Below are positions 19,420-28,621 of a stretch of 35,245 nt of DNA, piece after piece. How positions within the stretch are numbered: position 1 is the stretch's first letter; the number at the start of each line of letters is the position of its first letter. The stretch lies in assembly GCA_003427395.1 (NCBI GenBank), contig BFEA01000020.1:3150741-3185985 (forward strand). The letters are read 5' to 3'. Both the position numbers and the translations under genes were made by a program. This DNA comes from Chara braunii (lineage: Eukaryota; Streptophyta; Charophyceae; Charales; Characeae). The notes under the pieces were generated by a model. It saw only the letters and a program-made list of their open reading frames with translations, had not been told where the DNA came from and did no database searches.

Positions 19420-20240
19420 AGCTTGGTCATTCGTCTTAGAAATAATGCTAACTCTCTGCCTTACTTATACACGAACAGGTTGCACAACTACTTCTCTCTT
19501 CATTGGGCACACGACTAAGCCATTCGTCTTAGAAACGATGCTTAGTCGCCTTGATTTGTTTAAATAGTCAAGTTATATATCTCTCTCCGAACTTAATCTT
19601 CAAAAGTGAGCGTAAGACTGAGCCATTCGTCTTAGAAACAATGGTCCGCCGGACCAAGTTACCTTCAGTTATAGCTCTTAGTTATACTCTCTTGATTTGT
19701 GGTAAGGCTATAGTCAGACCATTCATCTTAGAAACAATGTCTGGCTAGCCTTGTTCTCATAAACATACAGATATAGAGTTATAAAAAAATCTTATTTTTT
19801 TGTTCTCATTATAATCCTGTGGCCTCAAACTTAGACCATTCATCTTAGAAACAATGCCTAGTCTTTGACCTTAACCTCCGTCTGAATTAAACAATCAAAA
19901 GAATTGAGCCATTCATCTTAGAAATAATGCTCAACCTATTTTCTCAGCAAAAAAAAAAAACAGATTACTCTGGGTCAAAAATCCAGAGACTGTTCAGAAA
20001 CCACCCAAAATAAACAGTGACCAGACCATTCATCTTAGAAACAATGTCCGATCCTCAAATTTTGCACAGTCAATACCCCAAAGAAACAACAACCAGACCA
20101 TTCATCTTAGAAACAATGCCTGGTTAAATTAAATAAACACAGCGACCAAGCCATTCATCTTAGAAATAATGCTTGGTCCTTCAGAAAATAGAACAAAACA
20201 TAGCAGTCAGACCATTCATCTTAGAAAGAATGCCTGACCC
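19420..20240 (+). repeat. Array of ten covarying hairpins
   Basis: A 20-bp core CATTC(A/G)TCTTAGAAA(C/T)(A/G)ATG starts at 19428, 19521, 19624, 19720, 19837, 19910, 20027, 20099, 20152 and 20213, with steps of 53-117 bp. All are in the same orientation. The core has CATT...AATG arms and a constant loop around CTTAGAA. The flanks differ between copies but stay complementary within a copy: CGACTAAGC/GCTTAGTCG at 19521, TAGTCAGAC/GTCTGGCTA at 19720, TTGAGC/GCTCAA at 19910, GACCAAGC/GCTTGGTC at 20152. Copies at 19428, 19624 and 20027 pair less well. The spacers are AT-rich and unrelated. No ORF. Confidence 0.9.
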
Positions 20241-21484
20241 TATAAGACTCATTCAAGTGCAAGCAAAACTGGCTTCCTCCCAGCCTTCCCCGTGATGCAA
20301 CCCCTTTTCACAATCTGTTTTTTAGACAAACAACAAAAGTTGAAACTGAAAAATTGTGCATGCATTTTTTTACTTAAGTCTGGGTTATGTCCTGAAAGTC
20401 AAACTAAAGTCAAAGTAGGGGTGCACTCAATACACTCAGTCAGATATATAGAAAGATGTATAGGTAGGGGTTATAACTGGGTTTATAAGGGGAAACAATG
20501 GTTACCTCTGAGTTCCCTGCCTCCAGAACTCCTCCTGAGTTCCGACAGAGCTCCCGCAATCGGTGGGTTGACTCCCCACAGAGTCTTGACGAGGACCTAC
20601 GGGTTGCAATCCCGTCTGCCGCCTTCCTCTCAGAACCAATAGACTAGACTTAGAGTAAGAAGGGTAGAAGAAGAAGATTAAGACTATCAGATACAAGGAG
20701 GGTGCTCTCAGACTCGCGTGAGAGGGCCTGGATATCTCTGGTCGCCTGAGGGCCCCGCAATGGTGGCCAAACGGCAACAACTTGGTCAAACCTGATTCAA
20801 CCCGCTGCAGCCAACTCTCTGGCGACTTCCCAGTTCGCAGCGATAACTTCCTTGCAATTCAACCACCCTTCGCTACACCACGTCTTCACCCTGCAACAAC
20901 AAGAGTAATCACCCTCCAGAGAGTTGGCACCATCAGCAGCAACCGCAGGGCATGAGGATGCCGACCCTGCAAACCGCCGATCTTTGAAGATTGCTAACCT
21001 TGCAGACTGCCACCAAGTCTAGGTATGTACCCCTTTTCTACTCCCCTTTTCTGTTGTTGTACTGTTCGCAGGTACACGTCTCCTCTCCGCAGCGCGGCTA
21101 TGGTGGACTTCCTTTGCGATGACGCTCCTCCACTCCCACGACCTGCGGTGCGTGGGATAGCGGGTACCAGCTCTGGGACCAGTACAATCAGACTCCCTTT
21201 TTCACTCGCTTCATGGGCATGCGAACAAGAGATTCAGCAAACTGGCAACTAGCGACTAGCCTCAGAGCTCGAAAAATAACAACTTGGAACATAGTTCGTA
21301 TACAAGTCCCCATCAGACGGCTGCGGCGCACAACGCCCGCAACCCCCAACTCGACACTATACTCAACTTACTGTTTGCACACACACCCACACCCTGCACA
21401 ATCTTTACAACTACGGCTCCCTCTAGCTCTATACTATGGCTATTCTCTTCTCCCCGCCCACTTTCTCGTCGGGCATCTGTAGAC
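20241..21484. other. Noncoding stretch, no gene recognised
   Basis: The sequence shifts from AT-rich to balanced composition near 20480. CCAACTCTCTGG (about 20810) and CCAGAGAGTTGG (about 20915) form a perfect 12-bp inverted repeat about 95 bp apart. A CT-rich stretch with GCAG| GTAC-like sites near 21070 resembles splice acceptors, but no exon with protein-like content adjoins it. Confidence 0.4.
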
Positions 21485-21505
21485 CAATACTACGTGGTCC
21501 GACAA
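21485..21505 (-). repeat. 21-bp direct repeat, copy 1; possible LTR terminus
   Basis: CAATACTACGTGG followed by TCCGACAA is identical to 22669-22689. On the minus strand it begins TTGTCGG, so it may be the TGTCGG start of an LTR. Confidence 0.6.
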
Positions 21506-22668
21506 TTGTCGTTCACATCGCTGTAACAACGCTTCTGTATGGCTTATGCAGGAATGAATCATTACCTCGGCGCTGCACCTTGATTTATACTTTTGCTCCG
21601 TATTGGTCTGCCCTTCCCATCGACCCTGGGTGCTCACGGTCCCGTATGGTACTTGCTTGCCTGGACCTAGACAGGCTGGGACTGGGTCCCACCGACTCAG
21701 CACAGGTGGACTTCACCATTTGCCAGTAAGTGTGAAACTCGAAACGGGACGAGGATGTATCTTCCGCTAGAATATGAAAAGATACATCACCACGCACCTG
21801 TTACTCTTTATGACTGTCACGCAGTCTCATCTCTCTTCTACACTAAATCTACTAACTCTTTACTCAAACTAACCACATAACCTGACTCGCCCGGCCTAGA
21901 AACCTCAATCTAATGCCCTAGATCGTCAAAAATCGGACGGAAAGTGCGCGAATTACTATCACTTCGCTCTCGCTCACCTTCCCTTCCGACACTCTCCGCG
22001 CACTCCATCTTTCTACGAACTTTTTCTACACTAACTTTCTCTTAATTATGAGTTTAGAAATGAGGTCGCCATGATCCAAAAGTCCCGTTCTAAGCCCTCC
22101 CCTGCCAAAATCCATTCACAGCCGCATGAGATATGCTCGCTCCTTTCTCCTTATCCTCCACCATCTCCATCTCCGAGCAACTCTATCCTCATCTAGCTCC
22201 AAATCTACTAACCTTTTACTAAATCTAACACCACCATCGGACTCGGCCTAGCAATAACCTCCTAAAACAACTCTTCGTTCACCCGTTTTCATCAAGAAAT
22301 GGGTGAGCTAGACGATTCCTTGTTCTACTATAGCCACAACCTTCTCACGTTCGACTACCGACGCACCTTGCACAGGCGCCTGTACGGGTTCACTCCTTCT
22401 GTTTCCACCAGTCTCGTCGACCTCACCTTCTCTGTTAAACTCCGCCCCTCTGTACTAGCTCGTTTCCCCTCTCTAGTCCTTTACACCTCCTTACCCGCAG
22501 CGCTCCGCTTCGCCTTTCCCTTCATGCCAACTCTTTCTATTCCGATCCACTTCTTTCCCTCTCGTCTACCCGCTTCCCGCCTCACTCCAATTTTCTTGTC
22601 ACACCTGCGCTTCGTTCTTCGCAACGCCCGACCATGATAGCCCCACAACGCCCTGTACCCGACCCTTT
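21506..22668. other. Noncoding, pyrimidine-rich stretch with an internal duplication
   Basis: About 21843-21912 and 22200-22262 are related: both contain AAATCTACTAAC, a TTTACT run, GACTCG, GGCCTAG and AACCTC in the same order. Several open frames exist because of the C/T bias, and none resembles a known protein. Confidence 0.45.
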
Positions 22669-22689
22669 CAATACTACGTGGTCCGACAA
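22669..22689 (-). repeat. 21-bp direct repeat, copy 2; possible LTR terminus
   Basis: Exact copy of 21485-21505, 1184 bp away. The sequences diverge immediately on both sides, as expected if two related LTR ends lie here. Confidence 0.6.
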
Positions 22690-23720
22690 CATCAAAATAT
22701 CAAAAAAGAAAACAACCGACTGTCGGATCTCTCTGTATCATTCCAAGGCAGTGCCCCGTGGTACTCTCAAATGCTAACTGGCCTTTACACCGGGCATATT
22801 GAACAGGGAATAAACACCACTCCCTGGCATGCCCGACTATCCTGGTCTCCCTGCCTATCGTGATGCCCTTTGCCTGGGCCCAGACCGCGGCCTGCATCCC
22901 AAAAATCTATAGGTGTACCCACCGAGTCATGATCATGGACCCTCGGCCCGGGCTCGAAACCGGTACCAGCCCAAATGGAATCAAAATAATGTAAAATAAA
23001 ATAAAAATAAATAAAAGTCGAAAAAGGAGGTTCTAATAGGACAAGCCGACTGGGACAGGAGGAGGGACCTTGCGGCACTCCCCTGATCCCGCCAAACGGG
23101 CCCGCAATCGGTTTTCCCCAGCAAAACTAAGAAGGATAGTCCCGCGGGACCCTCAACCCCTCAGCTCCTTCGTCGCTGCTTTGCTCCCAAGTTGCTGCCT
23201 GCTGGCCTCGATCCTCGCACCTCCATCTCGCCAGTCTAGTACCGTAACCTATAGGGCTAAGCCCCAACTTGGGACCAGCAGGCGCGGAGTCTCATGTAAA
23301 ATGGTATAGCGCCGCGCCCAGGCCCAAAAAGCACGACCCAAACCTTACTTCCACCTACAACCAAGTGCGCATCTGCTAGACTTCTGCCCCAACTTACGCA
23401 GCTGGCGCCATGACCACCAAGAGCACCATCCCGCATGCCAAAGCTACCGCTGGTCATACATGTGGGACAAAACAAAAATTAGAACTTTCAAATTCTTATT
23501 TTATCCTAGCAATCAAAAATCATGTTTGACAACTTATGCCAAACATCACAATCCATGACCAAAAGTAAAAGATCACACGCGCGTCTTGAACTTACTCGCT
23601 CACACATCCTCTATCTTAGTCAACCTCCTAGCCCAATGCAGGTCACAGACGCGGCCGTGCCTCACGCGGTACACTCAGACTTTTAATTCAAACTTGTCTT
23701 CTGTCATTTGCAAAAACGAG
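22690..23720. other. Noncoding stretch with a possible SINE tail
   Basis: GGCTCGAAACC at about 22952 matches the RNA polymerase III box B consensus GGYTCGANNCC, and an A-rich tract (AAAATAAAATAAAAATAAATAAAA) follows within 35 bp, as in tRNA-derived SINEs. No convincing box A is visible. No gene is recognised in the rest. Confidence 0.3.
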
Positions 23721-23750
23721 GGTGGATACCCTTGTCAGGGTATTCGCACC
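23721..23750. repeat. Hairpin of the AATACCC family
   Basis: GGTGGATACCCT (23721-23732) and AGGGTATTCGCACC (23737-23750) are inverted, with GGTG/CACC outer arms. Same family as 587-614 and 6121-6152. Confidence 0.65.
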
Positions 23751-24236
23751 GACATAGCGGATGCGGAAGTTCGGATTCCAGCGAACTTTCGTCGAGACAG
23801 GGTGGAGGACATGATTGGTGGGCGGGGTTTAGAGGGTCGAGGACGACCGTTTTCTAATTTTCTGAGAGTCGCCAGCAACGACTGTCAGACCCTGATGTTG
23901 CAGGAATGTGTTTTTGCAAGCGTCGTCTCCGCGGTGTCGTACCAAATACAAGGGTATTTGGCGTGTCTCCTCCAAGTTTTGCGAGTGCAGGCCTCGCTAG
24001 TCCGACGGCGTGCGCGCGAGAGGAGGCTTAGGTCCTGGTAGGGGTGAGCGGCACGCGCAGGGTATTCATGGCAAGGTAAAACCCTGCGTGGCCAGGGTGT
24101 GAGCGGCGTCGCAAGCAAACGGGACGTGCAGCCCCTCGTCCCAGTAATGTTTGTGTTCCCCCGCATTTTAGTTTTTTTATGCATTGGTAATTTTTTTATT
24201 ATTGTTATTCCTACCTTTATTTTGTGCATTTGACTC
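23751..24236. other. Noncoding stretch with further hairpins
   Basis: CCAAATAC (23942-23949) and GTATTTGG (23954-23961) form a perfect 8-bp hairpin. GCACGCGCAGGGT (24051-24063) faces ACCCTGCGTGGC (about 24080-24091). A 151-codon frame spans 23586-24041 but runs through these palindromes and has no recognisable features. Confidence 0.5.
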
Positions 24237-24540
24237 GGTGATGGGGTCTGAGACCGACGTCGGGACCGGCACGCCGGGCTCTGTTACAGTATTGTCGGGC
24301 ACGGATTGCCGTCACGACAGTTGGGGACCTTGGGTGTGCGCCCTTCGGGTTGGCCCATGGTGCAGGAGAAAAGGCTGAATAGTGGGGCCAGCCGATGCGG
24401 TGCACCGTCCGCTCCCCAACATTTGTTGTGAGAGGTTTGAGCGTGAGCGTGTCCGTTGGGGCACGTAAGATGGGGAACTGTGCCTGAGCTAGGCAGGGCC
24501 AGAGGACACCAGGGGGAGGCCGCCACAATACCAGTTGTCT
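24237..24540 (+). pseudogene. LSU rRNA fragment, sense, second locus
   Basis: GCGGTGCACCGTCCGCTCCC, TGTGAGAGGTTTGAGCGTGA, GCGTGTCCGTTGGGGCACGT, AAGATGGGGAACTGTGCCTG and GGCCAGAGGACACCAGGGGG follow the LSU domain II order closely (24394-24520). The part before 24390 shares CCGTCACGACAGT and GGACCTTGG with 6950-6985 but is less certain. The copy is isolated, 16 kb from the main mosaic, and has no antisense partner visible downstream. Confidence 0.75.
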
Positions 24541-25060
24541 CACGCTAGTGTTCCCGTTGCCGTCCGGTAGAAGGGGTCTGCCGGCACGCCGTCCGAACCC
24601 TATGTCTCACGCCGCGTCTGTCACCCGCAGGAGGGTCGGTCGGGGCTCCTGTAACCTGCACAAAACATGTCAGTCCACATCAACAAATACAAGTACCGTA
24701 GCCAACCGTGACCAATGCGAGAAGGAACTCATGAGACACTATCTGGCAGAAATAATAAAGGTAGTTGCATTCAATCCAAAACAATGGGGTGTGAGACACT
24801 CGTTCCGGCCTCAGCCGTACACCTCGCTCCAATGTCTGAAAAATCCGTCTGAGTCCCTACAGACCTAGCCATCAAACGCCGCCTAATCCTCCTCCCAATT
24901 GGGTGTCGCCTATATCGTGCCCGTCGATCCCAAGGGACCGTGCTAGAGCTCTCAGTGTCTGACGTAGCCTCCCTCGCCCATCGAGGCCAAAGCTCCAAAT
25001 CCACCGTGACCATAGTTCGGGTGTACCACTTCGGAAAGCCTGCTTCATGAAAGTACCCGC
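24541..25060. other. Noncoding stretch at the truncated end of Element 3
   Basis: No gene recognised. The RNase H frame to the right ends near 25061 with YHKIGRYLMGTP and no integrase zinc-finger or catalytic-core sequence follows, so the 3' part of Element 3 was lost or replaced here. Confidence 0.45.
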
Positions 25061-25633
25061 TCAAGGAGTCCCCATAAGATAACGCCCTATCTTATGATAT
25101 TTGCCAATGTATAGATTTTCAAAAAACAAGGAAGTTTCTCCTGCAGCGGACTCTATTTTTAAGGAGCTTATGTCCATTTGTAAAAAATTGTCAATACCAC
25201 GAGGCGACCCTAGATCTCCCTCTTCTAGAGGGATTCGCCAGAGACCATCAGCAACTGAGTTCTTAGCTCCGGTTATTCGCTCTACTACATAGTCAAACAT
25301 CCTTATATGCATGAGCCATCTGGTGACCGTTGGATTTGTTAATGAGAAGTCTTTTTGTAATTTTGCTGCCACTGCCGTCGGATCGACCCGCAGTACGAAC
25401 CTTCGCCCGTAAATATAATGTCGGAAAATATTTAAACAATGTAAGACTCCTATAACTTCTTTCTTAAATTGTGAGTAGTTCCTTTCGGTGGTGTTTAAGG
25501 TCTTACTCTCGAATCTGAGAGACCTCTTATTGCCATCTTGATCCTTTTGAGCCAAGACTCCACCAACAGAGGTAGGTTCCGCGTCCGTACATACGACGAA
25601 TGACCGATTTTTCTCGTTTTCGAAGTAAGGCAC
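25061..25633 (-). pseudogene. Element 3: RNase H domain and pol connection
   Basis: A 190-codon frame. SFVVCTDAEPTSVGGVLAQ corresponds to the TDAS...GavL start of the Ty3 RNase H, NTTERNYSQFKKEVIGVLHC carries the catalytic Glu region, FRHYIYGRRFVLRVD the next Asp, and ERITGAKNSVADGLWR the final Asp (usually N.VADALSR). RNase H removes the RNA strand during cDNA synthesis. It lies in the same frame as the RT palm to its right, separated by a short segment with stops at about 25640-25710. Integrase should follow but does not. Confidence 0.85.
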
Positions 25634-25708
25634 TCCAAGGACTTGACCTCCTTCCTTAAACTCATCTTTTAACGTTTTTATTGTATCCTCTTGTTCACTC
25701 GTCTATTG

Positions 25709-26502
25709 TCATTTTACTCCCTTGCGCAAGAGCTTTCGTAGGGGTTCGGCCTTTGCAGCATAGCCTTTTATGAAATTCCTCCAAAATCCGACCACTCTTA
25801 GAAACTGACGTATGTCAGTAATATGTCTGAGGGGGGTTGGCCATTTCATAAGTTTTTCTAACTTTGCCGGATCTGGGCGTCTGCCATCCTTGTCGCAGAT
25901 GTAACCTAATATCTTTTTGAAGGATACCGCCCATCTGTTTTTTTTTCCACTGACCGTAAGGTTTGCATCTTCTAACTTCACTAGTATTTTTTTTATATCC
26001 TCTGCGTGGGTGGCTACGAATTTCCTCACTCTAGGTGTCACTTCTGTCTCATCTTTCTTGTATGGTCCTTTGATCAGGAAGTCATCAAGGAAAACTTCTA
26101 CGAGGTTTGGTATGAGCTCCCCTAGAACGGCGACCATCGCTCTTTGAAAGACTGCGACACCGTTAGTCCAACCCATCGGCACCACCATCATTTGAACTAA
26201 GCCTAACGGTGTATGCATTGCAGTTAGATGTCGGTCTCTGTAGTCTAGCGGTATCTCATCGTATCCCGAAAAAAAGCCGCAGACTGAGTAAATTGAACGT
26301 CCTGCTGAGCCTTCAGATAGGAGATCCGCGTTTGGGATGGACCGACGTCCCTCACTGTGACCTTATTTGTCTTTTGCAAGTCTTGTATCCATCGTAGTTT
26401 CCCATTTGATTTCCTTATAAAGAACCACCGATTGGCATAGGCGCTCTTACAGGGTTCCGCTACGAATGTCCTTATCTTCTCTTTGAGGAAGTCCACTATC
26501 AT
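25709..26502 (-). pseudogene. Element 3: reverse transcriptase, fingers to thumb
   Basis: Fingers: SAYANRWFFIRKSNGKLRWI, QDLQKTNKVTVRDVG. The frame then shifts near 26343 (one base short) and continues as PNADLLSEGSAGRSIY, FFSGYDEIPLDYRDRHLTA, MHTPLGLVQMMVVPMGWTN, VEVFLDDFLIKG. The FLDD is the motif C catalytic pair. In motif A the residue three before SGYD is Gly (GGC) where Asp is expected, so one catalytic Asp appears lost. The thumb follows with ILGYICDKDGRRPDPAKLEK and IRQFLRVVGFWRNFIKGYA. RT is therefore broken both by frameshift and by an active-site change. Confidence 0.85.
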
Positions 26503-26541
26503 TTCTTTTTCTTTTTGCGCACACTTCCATCCCGCATCGTT

Positions 26542-27044
26542 TCATGGAGTGTGCGGAACCGTATAGATTCTCGTCGGTTTAACATATCGTGGATCTATTC
26601 GCCCTCTCTCTGCGTCACAAAAGGCTACTGCCTTGTCGCATGCTCTTAATGTTTTTATTATGAGTTCTTTTTCGTTTTCCGTTATGTTTTCGTCGCCTAT
26701 ATCCATTTCATTTAACCTGACTTCAGTGATTCTCTGCCCTTCAGTGACCTTTCGTTCCCTGATCATCTGAGTAATTTCTTCTTTAGTGATCCCCATTTCC
26801 CCGGTCCTATCACGGTTGACTGCGACTGGCTTGACTTTTTGGGCTACAGTTTTGTATCTCTTTCCTCCGCCGTGTGGAGGAATTCCTCCGAAAAAAAAAG
26901 GTTTATACATCCACCGAATTCCTTGTCGTCAGACTTTTTCTCATAGATTGTTCTGTCCACCACGTACTTAGTTTCGAGGTCCTCGACGTCAATCTTTTTT
27001 CCTCTCACTTTATGCGGTCCTAGTGTAAGGTCTTCAGATATCAT
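26542..27044 (-). pseudogene. Element 3: protease-RT linker and RT N-terminus
   Basis: Two frames meet here. The right part (27044-26844) reads ISEDLTLGPHKVRGKKIDVE and YVVDRTIYEKKSDD. The left part (26910-26542) reads TENEKELIIKTLRACDKAVA, FCDAERGRIDPRYVKPTRIY and TVPHTP, then TGA where Trp (TGG) is typical of the IPHxPW motif that opens this RT type. A run of A/T (GAAAAAAAAAGG on the + strand, 26890) is a likely site of the frameshift. Confidence 0.7.
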
Positions 27045-27065
27045 TTGGCAACTTCTTGTGTTCAG

Positions 27066-27515
27066 TCATCCTCTATTTTGCAATGAAATCTTGTGACGGT
27101 TGTCAAATTCGTTCACGGTCTTCATGGTAAGCCTGCTACCTTGAGGTCCGTCTATGGTAACTGTCTGACTTCCGTCCCGCTTATTTTCGGTGGTGGCGTT
27201 GACCCGTGTCAGCCATGTTATTCCGAGAATTATTTGTGATGAGCAGTTCTCAACTGTAAAGACGGGCATAGTGACCTCAACTCCCGCGGCTACAATCTTG
27301 GTTTTGTGGCATACTCCGAGCGCAGGTTGCTTGAGTTTGTTAGCGGATATCGTAGTCATAGCTACACTTCTGTCTACTTCTAAGCCAAGGTTTCTAGCCA
27401 TCTTGTCCTCACATACAGTGGACTCGGACCCGACGTCGACTATAGCCTCCATCCCTATGCCATTGACTGTGACATTGAGCTTTCCACTGACAAGGACGTA
27501 AAAGTAGTTGCTTCT
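27066..27515 (-). pseudogene. Element 3: retropepsin-like protease
   Basis: The frame reads YFYVLVSGKLNVTVNGIGME, AIVDVGSESTVCEDKMARNL and so on to FTVENCSSQIILGITWLTRV. The SQIILGITWL block is the usual C-terminal ILG element of Ty3 proteases, and VDVGSES is the active-site position, with Val in place of the usual Ser/Thr of D-(S/T)-G. A frameshift near 27505-27515 separates it from the upstream gag frame. It lies between the zinc knuckle and RT as expected. Confidence 0.75.
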
Positions 27516-28087
27516 ACCTGAAGGTTTTGTACTTGTTTGTCTCCTTCGGTTAGTGCCGTTAGGACTGAGGTTTTCACCTCCTCCTTCTGTTGTCCAGAAT
27601 TTGTGTCTTATAGCGGTACTTTAGTTTTCTTCATCATGCCTATTAATTCATCCCTCACCGGGCCACAGCCTGCTATAAATTCCTTGAGGGTGATAGGGAT
27701 TAGCATATCCATGACCCTTCTTAAAGGTTCTCGTAAATCGACTTCGTCTAGCGAGCTTTTAAGGTGAAACTTCTTGGCTGCTCGTTTTCTAGGGGATTGT
27801 GGTGACTTGGGCGACTCAATTTGGTCGTCTGTCATAGGTTGATCTTGATCCTCTTTCTTTGTGTCGCTTGACTCGCCGACCTCGTCGATGCCTTGGGTGC
27901 GTACGTAGACTTCTGCGTTATTTTTCGTCTCTTCAAACTTAATGGATGAAATTCTTATGCCTGGGCTTTCTATTTATTCGTCGAAATCATCCTCGAAGGT
28001 TACTCGGGAGAGCTTGGCAGGTAATTGATCCTGAGATTGCTTGCCTTTTGCTTCATTCATCCTTCTCCTGCGGATATCCACATTAAT
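27516..28087 (-). pseudogene. Element 3: gag-protease linker
   Basis: The gag frame continues through two in-frame stops (TAG at 28085 and TAA near 27974). The peptide is acidic and Lys/Ser/Pro-rich (KSPQSPRKRAAKKFHLKSSL), then DEVDLREPLRRVMDMLIPIT and LKEFIAGCGPVRDELIGMMK, a block that precedes the protease in this type of element. I do not assign an activity. Confidence 0.6.
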
Positions 28088-28375
28088 CTACATCGAGGGC
28101 AGGAAGGGTACCGGTTTGCCTTCATTAGCCCAGATGACGTATTTTCGATCGTCGAGTTCAATGATGCCCTCTTTTAGTGCGTCTAACATTGTTTGGCAAT
28201 CTCTTTTGCGGTGGTCTTCGTCTCCGCAGTATATACATGCATTATCATTCCACGTTCGCTTTGGGCTATGGTCGGTTTTGTCGCGCGTGGTCCGGATAGG
28301 AGTTTCCTCCTTTCTCTGGTTATTACTTTGCAATCTCTCTACTGCCACTTTTAGTACTTCTATCTGTCTTGCCAT
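28088..28375 (-). pseudogene. Element 3: nucleocapsid zinc knuckle
   Basis: NACIYCGDEDHRKRDCQ is an intact CX2CX4HX4C zinc knuckle, which binds the element RNA during packaging. It is followed by MLDALKEGIIELDDRKYVIW. A heptad-like MARQIEVLKVAVERLQSN precedes it. Same frame as the capsid to its right, with stops only at about 28379, 28460 and 28619. Confidence 0.85.
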
Positions 28376-28621
28376 CTCCTATTCTCGTCTGTCTGGTCTT
28401 TTTGCTTCTATCTCATCTTTTGGCTTCCACCTGTTATCTTTTGTATTTGACCACTTGGAGGTTTCTCATTCCGCGTCGTTTCTTTTCCAATCACTCCTGT
28501 TTCCTTTCCTCCATTCGCCCTCGTTTTTTGTTGTGTCCGCTCTTCTAGGTGAGCTCGCGTAGGTGTCCCTTCCTTCGGTCCTGGGCCTCCTGTCCTCGAA
28601 TTGCGATTTTCCTCCTCCTTT

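Larger units (their letters stand above)
16577..21504 (-). repeat. Candidate long 5' LTR of Element 2
   Basis: Only the 3' end is firm: the minus strand ends ...GCTCGACA at 16577, next to the PBS. The outer end is proposed at 21504, where the minus strand begins TGTCGGACCACGTAGTATTG, giving matching TGTCG/CGACA termini. That would be a 4.9-kb LTR, long but within the range of some plant gypsy lineages. The partner LTR is missing, so target-site duplication and LTR identity cannot be checked. The interval may also contain nested insertions. No ORF in it is convincing. Confidence 0.25.

Noticed and set aside
19428-20232. CRISPR array
   Set aside because: The repeats are regularly conserved but spacers vary from 30 to 100 bp, repeat flanks covary as stems, no cas genes exist, and the DNA is eukaryotic.
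20560-20632. tRNA-like segment with GGGTTGCAATCCC
   Set aside because: The T-arm-like stem is present, but no acceptor stem, D arm or anticodon arm can be placed convincingly.
23586-24041. 151-codon plus-strand ORF
   Set aside because: It runs through two dispersed palindromes, has no recognisable domain and no supporting context.
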